Below are positions 26,214-35,553 of a DNA stretch of 64,000 bases, piece by piece. The notes under the pieces are model-generated. The model was not told the DNA's origin. It saw only the letters and a program-made list of their open reading frames with translations, and searched no databases. The number at the start of each line of letters is the position of its first letter. Position 1 is the first letter of the stretch. Made by a program: the position numbers and the translations under genes. This DNA comes from Devosia yakushimensis (GTDB lineage: Bacteria > Pseudomonadota > Alphaproteobacteria > Rhizobiales > Devosiaceae), in NCBI RefSeq assembly GCF_030159855.1, contig NZ_BSNG01000001.1, positions 372,001 through 436,000 on the forward strand. The letters run 5' to 3'.

Positions 26214-26761
26214 TTTTCGCCTCCGGCAAAGCGCGCCATCAGCGATTTGAGGCCGCGGTGGATGGAGACCTTGGCGGCCGTTTCGGTCATGCCGTGGCGG
26301 GCGGCCGCCTCGGTGACGCTGGCGCCTTCAAGGCGGGTCTGGCGAATGAGATCGGACGTGCGCGGGGAGACTTCGCCCAGCACGGCCTCGACATCGAGCC
26401 GGTTGGCCGCATTGGCGCTGTCGTCGCTGGCAAAGATGGGGGAGTCATCGTCGAGCGGCACGGTGGGCCGGATGGCATGGCGGCGGACATGGTCGACGAA
26501 TTTGTGGTGGGCGACGGCATGCAGCCAGGCGGTGAACGGACGGGTCGGGTCGTAGGTCATGCGCCTGGTATGTATGGCCAGCAGGGTTTCCTGCACGAGG
26601 TCCTCCGCATGCGCAGCATGGGCCGGGCTCAGTCGCCGGGCGAAATAGGGCCGCAGATAGCGCGTGAGATCGGCGAGCAACCGGCGATAAGCGGCCGCAT
26701 CGCCATCGAGCGCGCCGAGCATCAGCCCGCGCAATCGCATCTCGGTTTCGTCGGCCTGCAT
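26210..26761 (-). CDS. sigF: ECF sigma factor (SigF-like)
   Basis: 183 residues from ATG at 26761. Region 2: LLADLTRYLRPYFARRL, HAEDLVQETLLAIHTRR and PFTAWLHAVAHHKFVDHVRR. Region 4: VSPRTSDLIRQTRLEGASVT and EAAARHGMTETAAKVSIHRG. This is the Caulobacter SigF type of ECF factor, released by NrsF under oxidative or metal stress. Its promoter at 26771-26798 has the same sequence as the divergent one, so it should be autoregulated. The -10 lies so close to the start that the mRNA would be nearly leaderless or use a later start, such as Met8. Confidence 0.9.
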   Translation of the reverse strand: MQADETEMRLRGLMLGALDGDAAAYRRLLADLTRYLRPYFARRLSPAHAAHAEDLVQETLLAIHTRRMTYDPTRPFTAWLHAVAHHKFVDHVRRHAIRPTVPLDDDSPIFASDDSANAANRLDVEAVLGEVSPRTSDLIRQTRLEGASVTEAAARHGMTETAAKVSIHRGLKSLMARFAGGEK

Positions 26762-26770
26762 CGGGACCTC

Positions 26771-26798
26771 ATTCGTGGTCTGCGGCCCTATGGTTACA
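26771..26798 (-). promoter_or_regulatory. ECF promoter of sigF-nrsF (TGTAACC-N16-CGAAT)
   Basis: On the minus strand TGTAACC is the complement of 26792-26798 and CGAAT the complement of 26771-26775, separated by 16 bases. The same pair at the same spacing occurs on the plus strand at 26844-26871. The elements resemble the GTAACC/CGAA promoters described for Caulobacter SigF. Confidence 0.8.
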
Positions 26799-26843
26799 TG
26801 GCGGCGCGAGGAAAGTTGAGCTGTAATCACGAGGCGGTGACCA

Positions 26844-26871
26844 GGTAACCGGCGGCGCCGCCGCGCCGAAT
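26844..26871 (+). promoter_or_regulatory. Divergent ECF promoter (GGTAACC-N16-CGAAT)
   Basis: GGTAACC at 26844-26850 and CGAAT at 26867-26871 with a 16-base spacer. It would drive the Met-rich protein gene at 26924 and probably the cytochrome b and molybdopterin genes, as no second copy was seen before 27413. Confidence 0.8.
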
Positions 26872-26923
26872 GGCTGGCATGGACGGCGCCAGAGGGGTGC
26901 GGTCGAACCGGAGATTTTCCGCC

Positions 26924-27271
26924 ATGAAGGCTTTTCAGACACTTGCCGCCGCCGCCATCCTGTCCCTTTCCGCTGGTCTGCCGGCCCTGGCGCAGGACGC
27001 CATGGCGCCCGCGACGGATGCCATGTCGCCCGCGACAGATGCCATGGCTCCCACGGAAATGCTCAGCGATGCCGATTTCGAGCTCTGCCTCACCCAGGCG
27101 GCGGCGCTTACCTTTCCCGAGGCGATGACGGCCGCGACAGTGGCCTGCAATGGCATGCACCAGGGCATGGATGTGCTCGGCGCCATCCGTTCGCTGGGCA
27201 TGGATGAGGCAATGGAAGCCAACCCCCTGGCACCCAATGCCATGGGAGGGGCCATGGCGCCCCAGCAATAA
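26924..27271 (+). CDS. Met-rich periplasmic small protein, predicted SigF target
   Basis: 115 residues from ATG at 26924. The signal peptide ends near ALAQDA. Directly after it stand degenerate repeats MAPATDA-MSPATDA-MAPTEM, encoded by matching DNA repeats. The remainder has two Cys (FELCLTQ and TVACNGM), a cluster of Met residues and ends GGAMAPQQ. No enzyme motif is visible. Small Met- and Cys-bearing exported proteins are frequent SigF/NrsF targets. It could bind metal or serve as an oxidisable Met sink; both are inference. Confidence 0.7.
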   Translation: MKAFQTLAAAAILSLSAGLPALAQDAMAPATDAMSPATDAMAPTEMLSDADFELCLTQAAALTFPEAMTAATVACNGMHQGMDVLGAIRSLGMDEAMEANPLAPNAMGGAMAPQQ

Positions 27272-27330
27272 CAGTTAGGTGATCGTGACCATTTGTCCCG
27301 CGTGCTACCGTTGCTAGATCATGTCTGGCC

Positions 27331-27373
27331 GCGTTTCCGAGCTGCAAAGTGGCTTCCGCTTTGCTGGAAACGC
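27331..27373. repeat. Nested hairpin repeat upstream of the cytochrome b gene
   Basis: Outer arms GCGTTTCC (27331-27338) and GGAAACGC (27366-27373) enclose inner arms GCAAAG (27344-27349) and CTTTGC (27359-27364). The arrangement recalls a dispersed rhizobial repeat with CGAGCAAAGTGG in its core. It lies in the 141-base gap before the cytochrome gene. Confidence 0.7.
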
Positions 27374-27412
27374 TCCGGAAGGCGCGGGACAGATGTGCCC
27401 ATAGGGGTGACT

Positions 27413-28258
27413 ATGACGGAACAAACCAGCCATAAGGGCAAGGGCCCGCTGATCTACCGCCAGTCGATCTGGACGCGGGTGACCCATTGGGTCTGGGCGA
27501 TCTGCCTGTTCTTCCTGCTGCTGTCGGGGCTGCAGATCTTCAATGCCCATCCCGCCCTCTATATCGGGCAGCAATCGGGCTTTGAATTCGACAATGCCGT
27601 GCTTGAGATCGGCGCGGTCAATACCGATGCCGGGGCGCGCGGGCAGACGACCATTTTCGGCAGGACGTTCGATACGACCGGCGTGCTGGGGATGAGCGGT
27701 TCGGCCGAGCGGCCGCAATTCACCGCCTTTCCGGGCGCCGTCACCATTCCCTCCTATCGGGACCTGGCGACAGGGCGGGTGGTGCATTTCTTCTTTGGCT
27801 GGGTGTTCGTGCTGACCATGTTCGTCTGGTTTCTGGCCAGTTTCATCAATGGGCATATCAGGCGGGACATCGTGCCTTTGGGGGCTGATCTCAAAGCAGT
27901 GCCGGCCGATATTGCGGCGCATGCCCGGCTCCGGTTTCACCATGGCCGCCGCTATGGGCCGCTGCAGAAACTCAGCTATTTCACCGTGTTCTTCATCCTC
28001 TTCCCGCTGATCGTTTTGACCGGGCTCACCATGTCGCCAGGGATCAATGCCATCGCGCCCTTCCTGCTCGATATTTTTGGTGGGCGGCAGACGGCGCGGA
28101 CCATCCATTTCATCGTCATGCTGGCTCTGGTGGGCTTTTTCATCATCCACATCATCATGGTGCTGGCGGCGGGACCGTTCAACGAGTTGCGCTCGATGAT
28201 CACCGGCTGGTATCGCGCCAGCCCCGGCACGCCGGCCAGCCAGGGAGACAAGCCATGA
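27413..28258 (+). CDS. Cytochrome b (b561/thiosulfate-reductase type) membrane subunit
   Basis: 281 residues. IYRQSIWTRVTHWVWAICLF provides the first haem His; ATGRVVHFFFGWVFVLTMFV and TARTIHFIVMLALVGFFIIH provide others. About four spans are seen with a long periplasmic insert at 65-110. It should carry electrons between the quinone pool and the molybdopterin oxidoreductase that follows with a four-base overlap (28255-28258). The combination resembles MsrPQ or SorA-type periplasmic systems, though MsrQ itself is a different fold. Confidence 0.82.
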   Translation: MTEQTSHKGKGPLIYRQSIWTRVTHWVWAICLFFLLLSGLQIFNAHPALYIGQQSGFEFDNAVLEIGAVNTDAGARGQTTIFGRTFDTTGVLGMSGSAERPQFTAFPGAVTIPSYRDLATGRVVHFFFGWVFVLTMFVWFLASFINGHIRRDIVPLGADLKAVPADIAAHARLRFHHGRRYGPLQKLSYFTVFFILFPLIVLTGLTMSPGINAIAPFLLDIFGGRQTARTIHFIVMLALVGFFIIHIIMVLAAGPFNELRSMITGWYRASPGTPASQGDKP

Positions 28259-29046
28259 GCGGTTTGAGGCTCAATCGCCGCAAGTTTCTGGGCATGTCGG
28301 CGGTCGCTGGGTCGGGACTGATCCTGTCCGGCTGCGATCAGTTCGACTTTCTCGGCCAGCGCGATAATCAGGTGCGGGCGGTGCTCGAACAGGCCAATGT
28401 GCTGACCTATCAGGTGCAGCGCAAGCTGATCGGCGAGCAGACGCTGGCGCGGGAATATTCGGCCAGCGAAATCCGCCAGGGGCAGCGGCCGAACGGCTCG
28501 ACCAATCCGAGCACGGCCGAATATTCGGCGCTGCGGGCGGCCGATTTCGCCAATTACAAGCTGACCATCAAGGGCATGGTGGAGCAGGAGCTGCAATTCT
28601 CGCTGGCCGAATTGCGCAATATGCCGGCGCGCAGCCAGATCACGCGGCATGATTGCGTCGAGGGCTGGAGTTGCATCGCCAAATGGACCGGCACGGCTCT
28701 AGGGCCAATTCTGGATATGGCGCGGGTGAAGCCAGAGGCGCGGTTCTGCGTCTATCACTGCTACGACAATATCCAGACCTCGCTGGCCGGGGACATTCTC
28801 TATTATGAGAGCTCGGACCTGATCGACGCCTATCACCCCCAGACGATCCTGGCCTATGGGCTCAACGACCAGGTGCTGCCCGTGCCCAATGGCGCGCCGA
28901 TCCGCGTGCGGATCGAGCGGGCGCTGGGCTACAAGCAGCCCAAATATGTGCATACGATCGAGCTGGTGGATGACCTCTCGCCCTTCGGGCAGGGCAAGGG
29001 CGGGTATTGGCCGGACAATGGGTATGACTGGTATGGGGGGATTTGA
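28255..29046 (+). CDS. Molybdopterin-dependent oxidoreductase, sulfite-oxidase fold, Tat-exported
   Basis: 263 residues. NRRKFLGMSAVAGSGLILSG is a Tat signal followed by a possible lipobox Cys (LSGC). The Mo-cofactor domain shows ITRHDCVEGWSCIAKWTGTA with the Cys that ligates Mo, then YYESSDLIDAYHPQTILAYG and PKYVHTIELVDD. It is the catalytic subunit for the cytochrome b upstream. Placement beside sigF suggests repair of oxidised Met or sulfur species in the envelope; substrate not determined. Confidence 0.85.
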   Translation: MSGLRLNRRKFLGMSAVAGSGLILSGCDQFDFLGQRDNQVRAVLEQANVLTYQVQRKLIGEQTLAREYSASEIRQGQRPNGSTNPSTAEYSALRAADFANYKLTIKGMVEQELQFSLAELRNMPARSQITRHDCVEGWSCIAKWTGTALGPILDMARVKPEARFCVYHCYDNIQTSLAGDILYYESSDLIDAYHPQTILAYGLNDQVLPVPNGAPIRVRIERALGYKQPKYVHTIELVDDLSPFGQGKGGYWPDNGYDWYGGI

Positions 29047-29052
29047 AGGGGA

Positions 29053-29168
29053 TACCCCCTCCTAGCCTCCCCCTGATAGGGGGAGGGATCTCTCCACTCT
29101 TGGAACTCGATCGAGTCCAAACCACAAGGCGGTCCCGCCCCCTATCAGGGGGAGGCTAGGAGGGGGTA
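29053..29168. repeat. Family B palindromic repeat, complete
   Basis: Arms TACCCCCTCCTAGCCTCCCC and GGGGGAGGCTAGGAGGGGGTA match the 24491 element, as does the interior with TCTCCACTCTTGG and ATCGAGTCC. The remainder, 29169-29508, is a long leader for rhlE with a hairpin near 29454-29478 (CGCCACCGCA/TGCGGCTGGCG); no gene was seen there. Confidence 0.9.
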
Positions 29169-29508
29169 ACGAGAGCCCCAATCCTGCAAGCGCAACCCCG
29201 CCATGCATCTCCAAAACACGAATTGCCTTGCTATTTCAGCCCCGTTCCCCCATTTAAGCCTCATCGTCGCAGCCGGAAATTGCCGGCAAGCCTATTAGCG
29301 ACGGACTTCTCTTCTTATCGATCCTAGCGGTGAGCGGCGAAGTCAGCCCGGAAACTACATTGGTCGCGTCTTCGAGACGCTCCCGATATGTCCGGGTTCG
29401 AGCCAGCACCCGCGCGATATCTCCCTTTATCGCCCGATTGCATTTGTTGACCCTCGCCACCGCAGGTGCGGCTGGCGATATGCGCGCTGCATTGTTCTGC
29501 GCGCCGCC

Positions 29509-31050
<1,542 letters not shown>

Positions 31051-31065
31051 GGGACTTTTGAATTG

Positions 31066-31137
31066 AGCAAGGCCGGCCTCAGTGGCCGCCCTTGCGGAAT
31101 CGGATATGAAGAGGGCGGCCCCAGTGGCCGCCCTTTT
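31066..31137 (+). terminator. Tandem hairpins after rhlE
   Basis: First hairpin 31066-31094 (GCAAGGCCGGCC/GGCCGCCCTTGC, one mismatch). Second 31113-31133, GGGCGGCC-CCAGT-GGCCGCCC followed by TTTTGCTTTT, a good rho-independent terminator. Confidence 0.85.
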
Positions 31138-31154
31138 GCTTTTGGAGGCAGCCC

Positions 31155-32045
31155 ATGACGACAATCGCCATTATCGGACCGGGCGCGATTGGCGGGACGC
31201 TGGCCGCCTGGCTGGCGCAGGATCCTGCGCTCGCGGTGACGGTCTGCGCACGGACGCCTTTTGACGGGCTGCGGGTCGAGACGCCGGAGGGCGTGATCAC
31301 GGCCCAGCCGGACATTCTCAGCGACCCTTCCCAGGCCCAGGTCGTGGACTGGGTTCTGGTCTGCACCAAGACCTATGACGCGGAGGCCACAAGGCCCTGG
31401 CTCGAAGGACTGGCGGGGCCGCAGACGCGGGTGGCAATCGTGCAGAATGGCGTCGAACATGTGCAGCTCTTCGCCCATCTGGTGCCCGCTCAGACTATCG
31501 TGCCGGTGATGATCAACCTGCCGGCCGTGCGAAACGCGCCAGGGCAGATCGTGCAGCACCGGCATGGCATCATCGCCGTGCCGGCCGGGCCGAATGGCGA
31601 GGCTTTTGCGGCGCTGTTTGACAAGACCGAGATCGAAGCGACGGCGCATGAGGATTTCACCTCGCAGCTATGGATCAAGCTGACGACCAACAGCCAGTCC
31701 ATCGTGCCGACGCTGACGCTGCGGGCTCCGGGGCCGGTATGGAACGAGGCGCTCGAAAACATCGTGCGTGGCGTAGTGGAAGAATGCGCGGCGGTGGGAC
31801 GGGCCGAGGGCGCGACGATCCCGCAATCGGTCATCGACGCCGCGATCGCGGCGTCGATGACCATGCGCGAGGGCGCCGTTTCCGGCTCCTTCCACGCCGA
31901 CCGGCTGGCCGGTCATAGGCTGGAGGTGGACGCCCGCAACGGGGTGATCGTGCGACTGGGCCGCAAGCACGGCATTCCGACGCCGATGAACGGGGTGCTG
32001 GTGACGCTGCTGGAGGCTTCGGGGAGTCCGTGGATTTCTAAGTAG
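31155..32045 (+). CDS. 2-dehydropantoate 2-reductase-like protein (PanE/ApbA family)
   Basis: 296 residues from ATG at 31155, TGGAGGCAG upstream. NADP-binding TIAIIGPGAIGGTLAAWLAQ, then DWVLVCTKTYDAEATRPWL and IVQNGVEH. The Lys in SQLWIKLTTNSQSI matches the catalytic Lys of ketopantoate reductase. It may make pantoate for coenzyme A or reduce another 2-keto acid, as the family is paralogue-rich. No pan genes are adjacent. Confidence 0.75.
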   Translation: MTTIAIIGPGAIGGTLAAWLAQDPALAVTVCARTPFDGLRVETPEGVITAQPDILSDPSQAQVVDWVLVCTKTYDAEATRPWLEGLAGPQTRVAIVQNGVEHVQLFAHLVPAQTIVPVMINLPAVRNAPGQIVQHRHGIIAVPAGPNGEAFAALFDKTEIEATAHEDFTSQLWIKLTTNSQSIVPTLTLRAPGPVWNEALENIVRGVVEECAAVGRAEGATIPQSVIDAAIAASMTMREGAVSGSFHADRLAGHRLEVDARNGVIVRLGRKHGIPTPMNGVLVTLLEASGSPWISK

Positions 32046-32069
32046 GGCGTGGCACGCCGTGGTTTGAAT

Positions 32070-32927
32070 TTACCCCTTGACCGGCGGCGTCATGGTGCTC
32101 TGCTCCGCCGTGCCCGTCGGTCCACCGCCACCGGGCGGGGGGCCACCTGCACCATCCGGGGGCGGTCCGCCGGCTGGTCTGCCACCGCCGCCAAAGCCCA
32201 CGGCTGACTGCGCAGTTGGGTCCACACCCACGATCATGGCCACCAGATATTCGGCCTCCAATTCCTTGACGAAGGCGAAGGCGGCGCGAGTGGATTGGGC
32301 GGCGATGCTGTCATTGGAATTGAGCGTGTCGCGCGCTCCGCTGCGGTCGTTATAGGGGGCGACGTTGAGGTAGATATATTCGCTCAGCGCGTCCGGAAAA
32401 AAGATCTGGCCGGTCAGCACATTGGTTTCGTCCAGAAACACCTTGAAATGGATATGGGTGGTGCGGCCGCGATACCAGCTGGGATAGACGGTCTCGAACT
32501 CGACAATGCCGTTTTCCGCCGTGAACTGCGTCCCCCGCATGAAGGTCTCGCCCGTCGTATCGACGCTGCCGTCATCGCCCTGGCCGGAATAGCCGGAATA
32601 GACCCCACTGGCGTCGCAATGCCAGATATCGACGCGGGCGCCGCTCATTGGCACACAAGCGGCATCGACCACCTGCAGCCGCAGGCGGGTGGGAATGCCC
32701 GGACGGCCCTCGGTAATGTCGGCGCGCTCCATGGCCGGATCGAAATAATAAGGGCCTTCGGTGACCTCAGGAATGATGACGCAGACATCGGCGCCTTGCA
32801 GCAGGGCGGCGGTCTGGCTGGCAGAGGCGGCGGCTTCCTGTGCGAAAGCCGATTGGCTCATCAGCAGGCCGCCCGAAGCGGTAATCGCAAGGCCCCGGAA
32901 GGCATCGCGGCGATTGATCCTGGTCAT
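32070..32927 (-). CDS. Exported intradiol ring-cleavage dioxygenase-like protein
   Basis: 285 residues with Tat-like start TRINRRDAFRGLAITASGGL and cleavage near SAFAQEA. Fe(III) ligands are apparent: the first Tyr in CDASGVYSGYSG and the Tyr-His-His set in YPSWYRGRTTHIHFKVF. GARVDIWHCDASG and EGPYYF are intradiol-family signatures. The C-terminal 45 residues are Gly/Pro-rich. Export of an intradiol dioxygenase is unusual for protocatechuate or catechol enzymes, which are cytosolic. Substrate unknown; no aromatic operon is next to it. Confidence 0.8.
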   Translation of the reverse strand: MTRINRRDAFRGLAITASGGLLMSQSAFAQEAAASASQTAALLQGADVCVIIPEVTEGPYYFDPAMERADITEGRPGIPTRLRLQVVDAACVPMSGARVDIWHCDASGVYSGYSGQGDDGSVDTTGETFMRGTQFTAENGIVEFETVYPSWYRGRTTHIHFKVFLDETNVLTGQIFFPDALSEYIYLNVAPYNDRSGARDTLNSNDSIAAQSTRAAFAFVKELEAEYLVAMIVGVDPTAQSAVGFGGGGRPAGGPPPDGAGGPPPGGGGPTGTAEQSTMTPPVKG

Positions 32928-33059
32928 GTAATCCCCTTCTTACCGTTCTGCCGGAGCTCGGATAATCCGCTCAACGCCGGCCATGAATAGTCCAGATAGC
33001 GACTTGCAACGGAAGAAGGGCGTTACAAGGCAGAAAGGCGCATGACCATTTGGTAGGGA

Positions 33060-34472
33060 TCACGCCACCGATGCCAGATAGAGGATATCACGCGTGCCGC
33101 TGCCGGCGGTAGTGGCGGGCGCCAGGCGTTCGAGGAAACGCGCGGCCCAGGCGTCGACATTGTGTTCGCGGGCGGCGTGCATCAGCCTGGTCCAACGGTC
33201 GATGCGCTCGTCGAGCGGCATGTCGAGGGCGATGCGCAGGGCTTCGGCGGTTTCGTCGGTGTCGAAGGGATTGACCTCGATGGCGCCATCGAAGATCTCG
33301 GCGGCGCCGGCAAAGCGCGAAAGCACCAGCACGCCGGGGTCGGCCGGGTTTTGCGAGCCGACATATTCGTGGGCGACGAGGTTCATGCCGTCGCGCAGCG
33401 GGGTGACCAAAGCCACCTTGGCCAGCCGGTAAAGCCCGGCAAGACTGGGCTGGCCATAGGCGCGTTTGACATAGGTCAGGGGCTGCCAATCGGGTTCGGC
33501 AAAGCGGCCCATGACGCGGCCGCACATGGCGTCGAGCGCGTCGCTGGTTTCCTGATATTCCTTGATGGTGTCGCGCGAGGGCGGCGCCACCTGCAGCATA
33601 TGCACCTGGCGGCGGAAGCGGCTGTTATTGGCGAGGAGCTTTTCATAAGCCTCGACGCGCTGCGGCAGGCCCTTGGAATAATCGAGCCGGTCGACCCCCA
33701 GGATCAGCTTTTGCTCGCGCAGCACCCGTTCCATGCGCTTGACCATCTTGGTCGCCGCGGGGCTGACCGAGAGGCGGGCGAAAGCATCCGGGTCCGAGCC
33801 GATGGGGAAGGAATCCACTTCGGTGCGGCTGAAATCCACCGATTTGAGTGGATTGCCCGACAGCGATGACGGCGATTGGTGATCGGCGAATTCGGTGAAG
33901 GCGGCGACGTCGCGCTTGGCCTGCATGCCGACGAGATCATAGCGCGAGAGATCGCGCATGAGGTCATTGTGGTGGGGGATGGCGTAGAGTGCGTCGGAGG
34001 TGGGGAAGGGGATGTGCAGATAAAAGCCGATGCGGTTGCGGGCGCCCAGATTGCGCAATTCGCTGGCCAGCGGCATCAGGTGATAATCATGCACCCAGAT
34101 CACGTCATCTGGCTTGAGCAGGGGCAGCAGCGCGCGGGCGAACTGCACATTGACGCGGCGATAGCCCTCATACCAATGGGCCTCGATGGTGGCAAGGTCG
34201 AGCCGCAGGTGGAAGCTGGGCCAGAGGATGGAATTGGAAAAGCCGGCATAATAATCGTGGTGATCGTCGCGGGTCAGATCGATCTGGGCGACCGACAGGC
34301 CGTCAATGTCCTCGAACCGTGCCTCGCGGTCGGGTTGGTCGACCAATCGGCCCGACCAGCCGAACCAGAAGCCTTCGCGCTCCGCCAGCGTCTTGCGCAA
34401 GGCAATAGCCAATCCGCCCGCGGCGGGGCCTTTTCCCGGCGTGCGATTGGAAACGACGATTAATCGGCTCAT
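33060..34472 (-). CDS. otsA: Trehalose-6-phosphate synthase (OtsA)
   Basis: 470 residues from ATG at 34472. N-terminal RLIVVSNRTPGKGPAAGGLA is the glucose-6-phosphate/UDP-glucose loop, IWVHDYHLMPLASELR the typical OtsA stretch, and ILGVDRLDYSKGLPQRVEAY and LRDGMNLVAHEYV the C-terminal nucleotide-sugar site. It forms trehalose-6-phosphate from UDP-glucose and glucose-6-phosphate. otsB lies upstream on the same strand, 216 bases away, with a family A repeat between them. An extension to 34511 is not needed. Confidence 0.92.
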   Translation of the reverse strand: MSRLIVVSNRTPGKGPAAGGLAIALRKTLAEREGFWFGWSGRLVDQPDREARFEDIDGLSVAQIDLTRDDHHDYYAGFSNSILWPSFHLRLDLATIEAHWYEGYRRVNVQFARALLPLLKPDDVIWVHDYHLMPLASELRNLGARNRIGFYLHIPFPTSDALYAIPHHNDLMRDLSRYDLVGMQAKRDVAAFTEFADHQSPSSLSGNPLKSVDFSRTEVDSFPIGSDPDAFARLSVSPAATKMVKRMERVLREQKLILGVDRLDYSKGLPQRVEAYEKLLANNSRFRRQVHMLQVAPPSRDTIKEYQETSDALDAMCGRVMGRFAEPDWQPLTYVKRAYGQPSLAGLYRLAKVALVTPLRDGMNLVAHEYVGSQNPADPGVLVLSRFAGAAEIFDGAIEVNPFDTDETAEALRIALDMPLDERIDRWTRLMHAAREHNVDAWAARFLERLAPATTAGSGTRDILYLASVA

Positions 34473-34539
34473 GGTTTTTGCCCCTGATGTTTGACTCACA
34501 CTATTGGCCACCCGCCGGCCAGAACTGCCGGCTCTGGCC

Positions 34540-34640
34540 CTCCCTCCCCCTTGAGGGGAGGGAGGGCCGGGGTGGGGGGCCTTCAGTGGTCAAAACGACG
34601 ACCCCCTCCCTCAATCCCTCCCCTCAAGGGGGAGGGAGGC
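34540..34640. repeat. Family A palindromic repeat between otsB and otsA
   Basis: CTCCCTCCCCCTTGAGGGGA left core and TCCCCTCAAGGGGGAGGGAG right core, with GGTGGGGGG and ACCCCCTCCC between. Same structure as 3521-3652. Confidence 0.88.
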
Positions 34641-34688
34641 GACGAACCGATGCATCCACGGTAAGCCGACGCCAGTGGTGCAGGATCC

Positions 34689-35465
34689 CTAATGCGTCTG
34701 CTCATATTCCCGGTCGCGGGCGACGATGTCGCCCAGGCCTTGCAGCAGGGCGTGGACCGAGGCAACGTTGGCGATGCGCATGCGCGCTGATGTTTCGCCT
34801 TCGCCCAGCTTGATGCCGACCCCGCCCAGTTCCTGGGCGGCGATGAAGCCGTCTTCGTCAGTGGTGTCGTCGCCGATGAAAATGGGGGTGCGGCCCAGGA
34901 ACGGTTCTTCCTGCATGAAGGCGCGGAGGGCGGTGCCCTTGCTCATGCTGCGCGGGCGCGCCTCGATGACCATCTTGCCGGCAACCAGGGTGAAGTCGGT
35001 GACGCTATTGACCGCCTCCTCCATGGCATGGCGGCAAACATCCTCGAGCTCGGGCGCTTGGCGGAAATGCAGCGCCACGGCGCCTTCCTTGGCTTCCATG
35101 ACCAGTTCGGGATGGGCGACCACCAGGGGCTCGATGGCATGGGCGATTTCCTCGGCGGCAAGGACCGCGGCAGGATCGACCGTTTCAACAAAGCCATCGG
35201 CGCGGCGGCGCTGGGTGCCATGGGCGCCGGCGACCGGCAGGGTCAGCGGTGCCAGATATTTGTCGATATCCTCGATCTCGCGACCGGTCAGCACGGCGAA
35301 GGCGCTGTTGAGTTCGCGCGCGGTGCGTTCGAGCTGATGGGCCAGCGAAACGGGAACGTCGATGGCGTCCGGCGTGTCGGCCAGTTCGACCAGGGTGCCG
35401 TCAAAATCAGTAAAGATCGCCAGACGCGGAACGGCGCGCGGCGCTGCATGGTCGATCTGGGACAT
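34689..35465 (-). CDS. otsB: Trehalose-6-phosphate phosphatase (OtsB)
   Basis: 258 residues from ATG at 35465. HAD motif I is LAIFTDFDGTLVEL; PVAGAHGTQRR and KGTALRAFM with PIFIGDDTTDEDGFIAAQEL give motifs III and IV. It removes phosphate from trehalose-6-phosphate to complete synthesis begun by OtsA. It is first in an otsB-otsA order, and the longer in-frame start at 35501 has no ribosome site. Confidence 0.92.
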   Translation of the reverse strand: MSQIDHAAPRAVPRLAIFTDFDGTLVELADTPDAIDVPVSLAHQLERTARELNSAFAVLTGREIEDIDKYLAPLTLPVAGAHGTQRRRADGFVETVDPAAVLAAEEIAHAIEPLVVAHPELVMEAKEGAVALHFRQAPELEDVCRHAMEEAVNSVTDFTLVAGKMVIEARPRSMSKGTALRAFMQEEPFLGRTPIFIGDDTTDEDGFIAAQELGGVGIKLGEGETSARMRIANVASVHALLQGLGDIVARDREYEQTH

Positions 35466-35553
35466 AGCGTGCCTCGGGATGGAACAATTCTGAAACACCA
35501 ACGCATGGTGCGTGAATTGGTTCGCCGGGGCATGGCTGGTATGTGGGAGCTGG

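Noticed and set aside
31155..32045. Firm panE assignment
   Set aside because: The fold and catalytic Lys fit, but the family has many paralogues and no pantothenate genes are near, so the symbol was left out.
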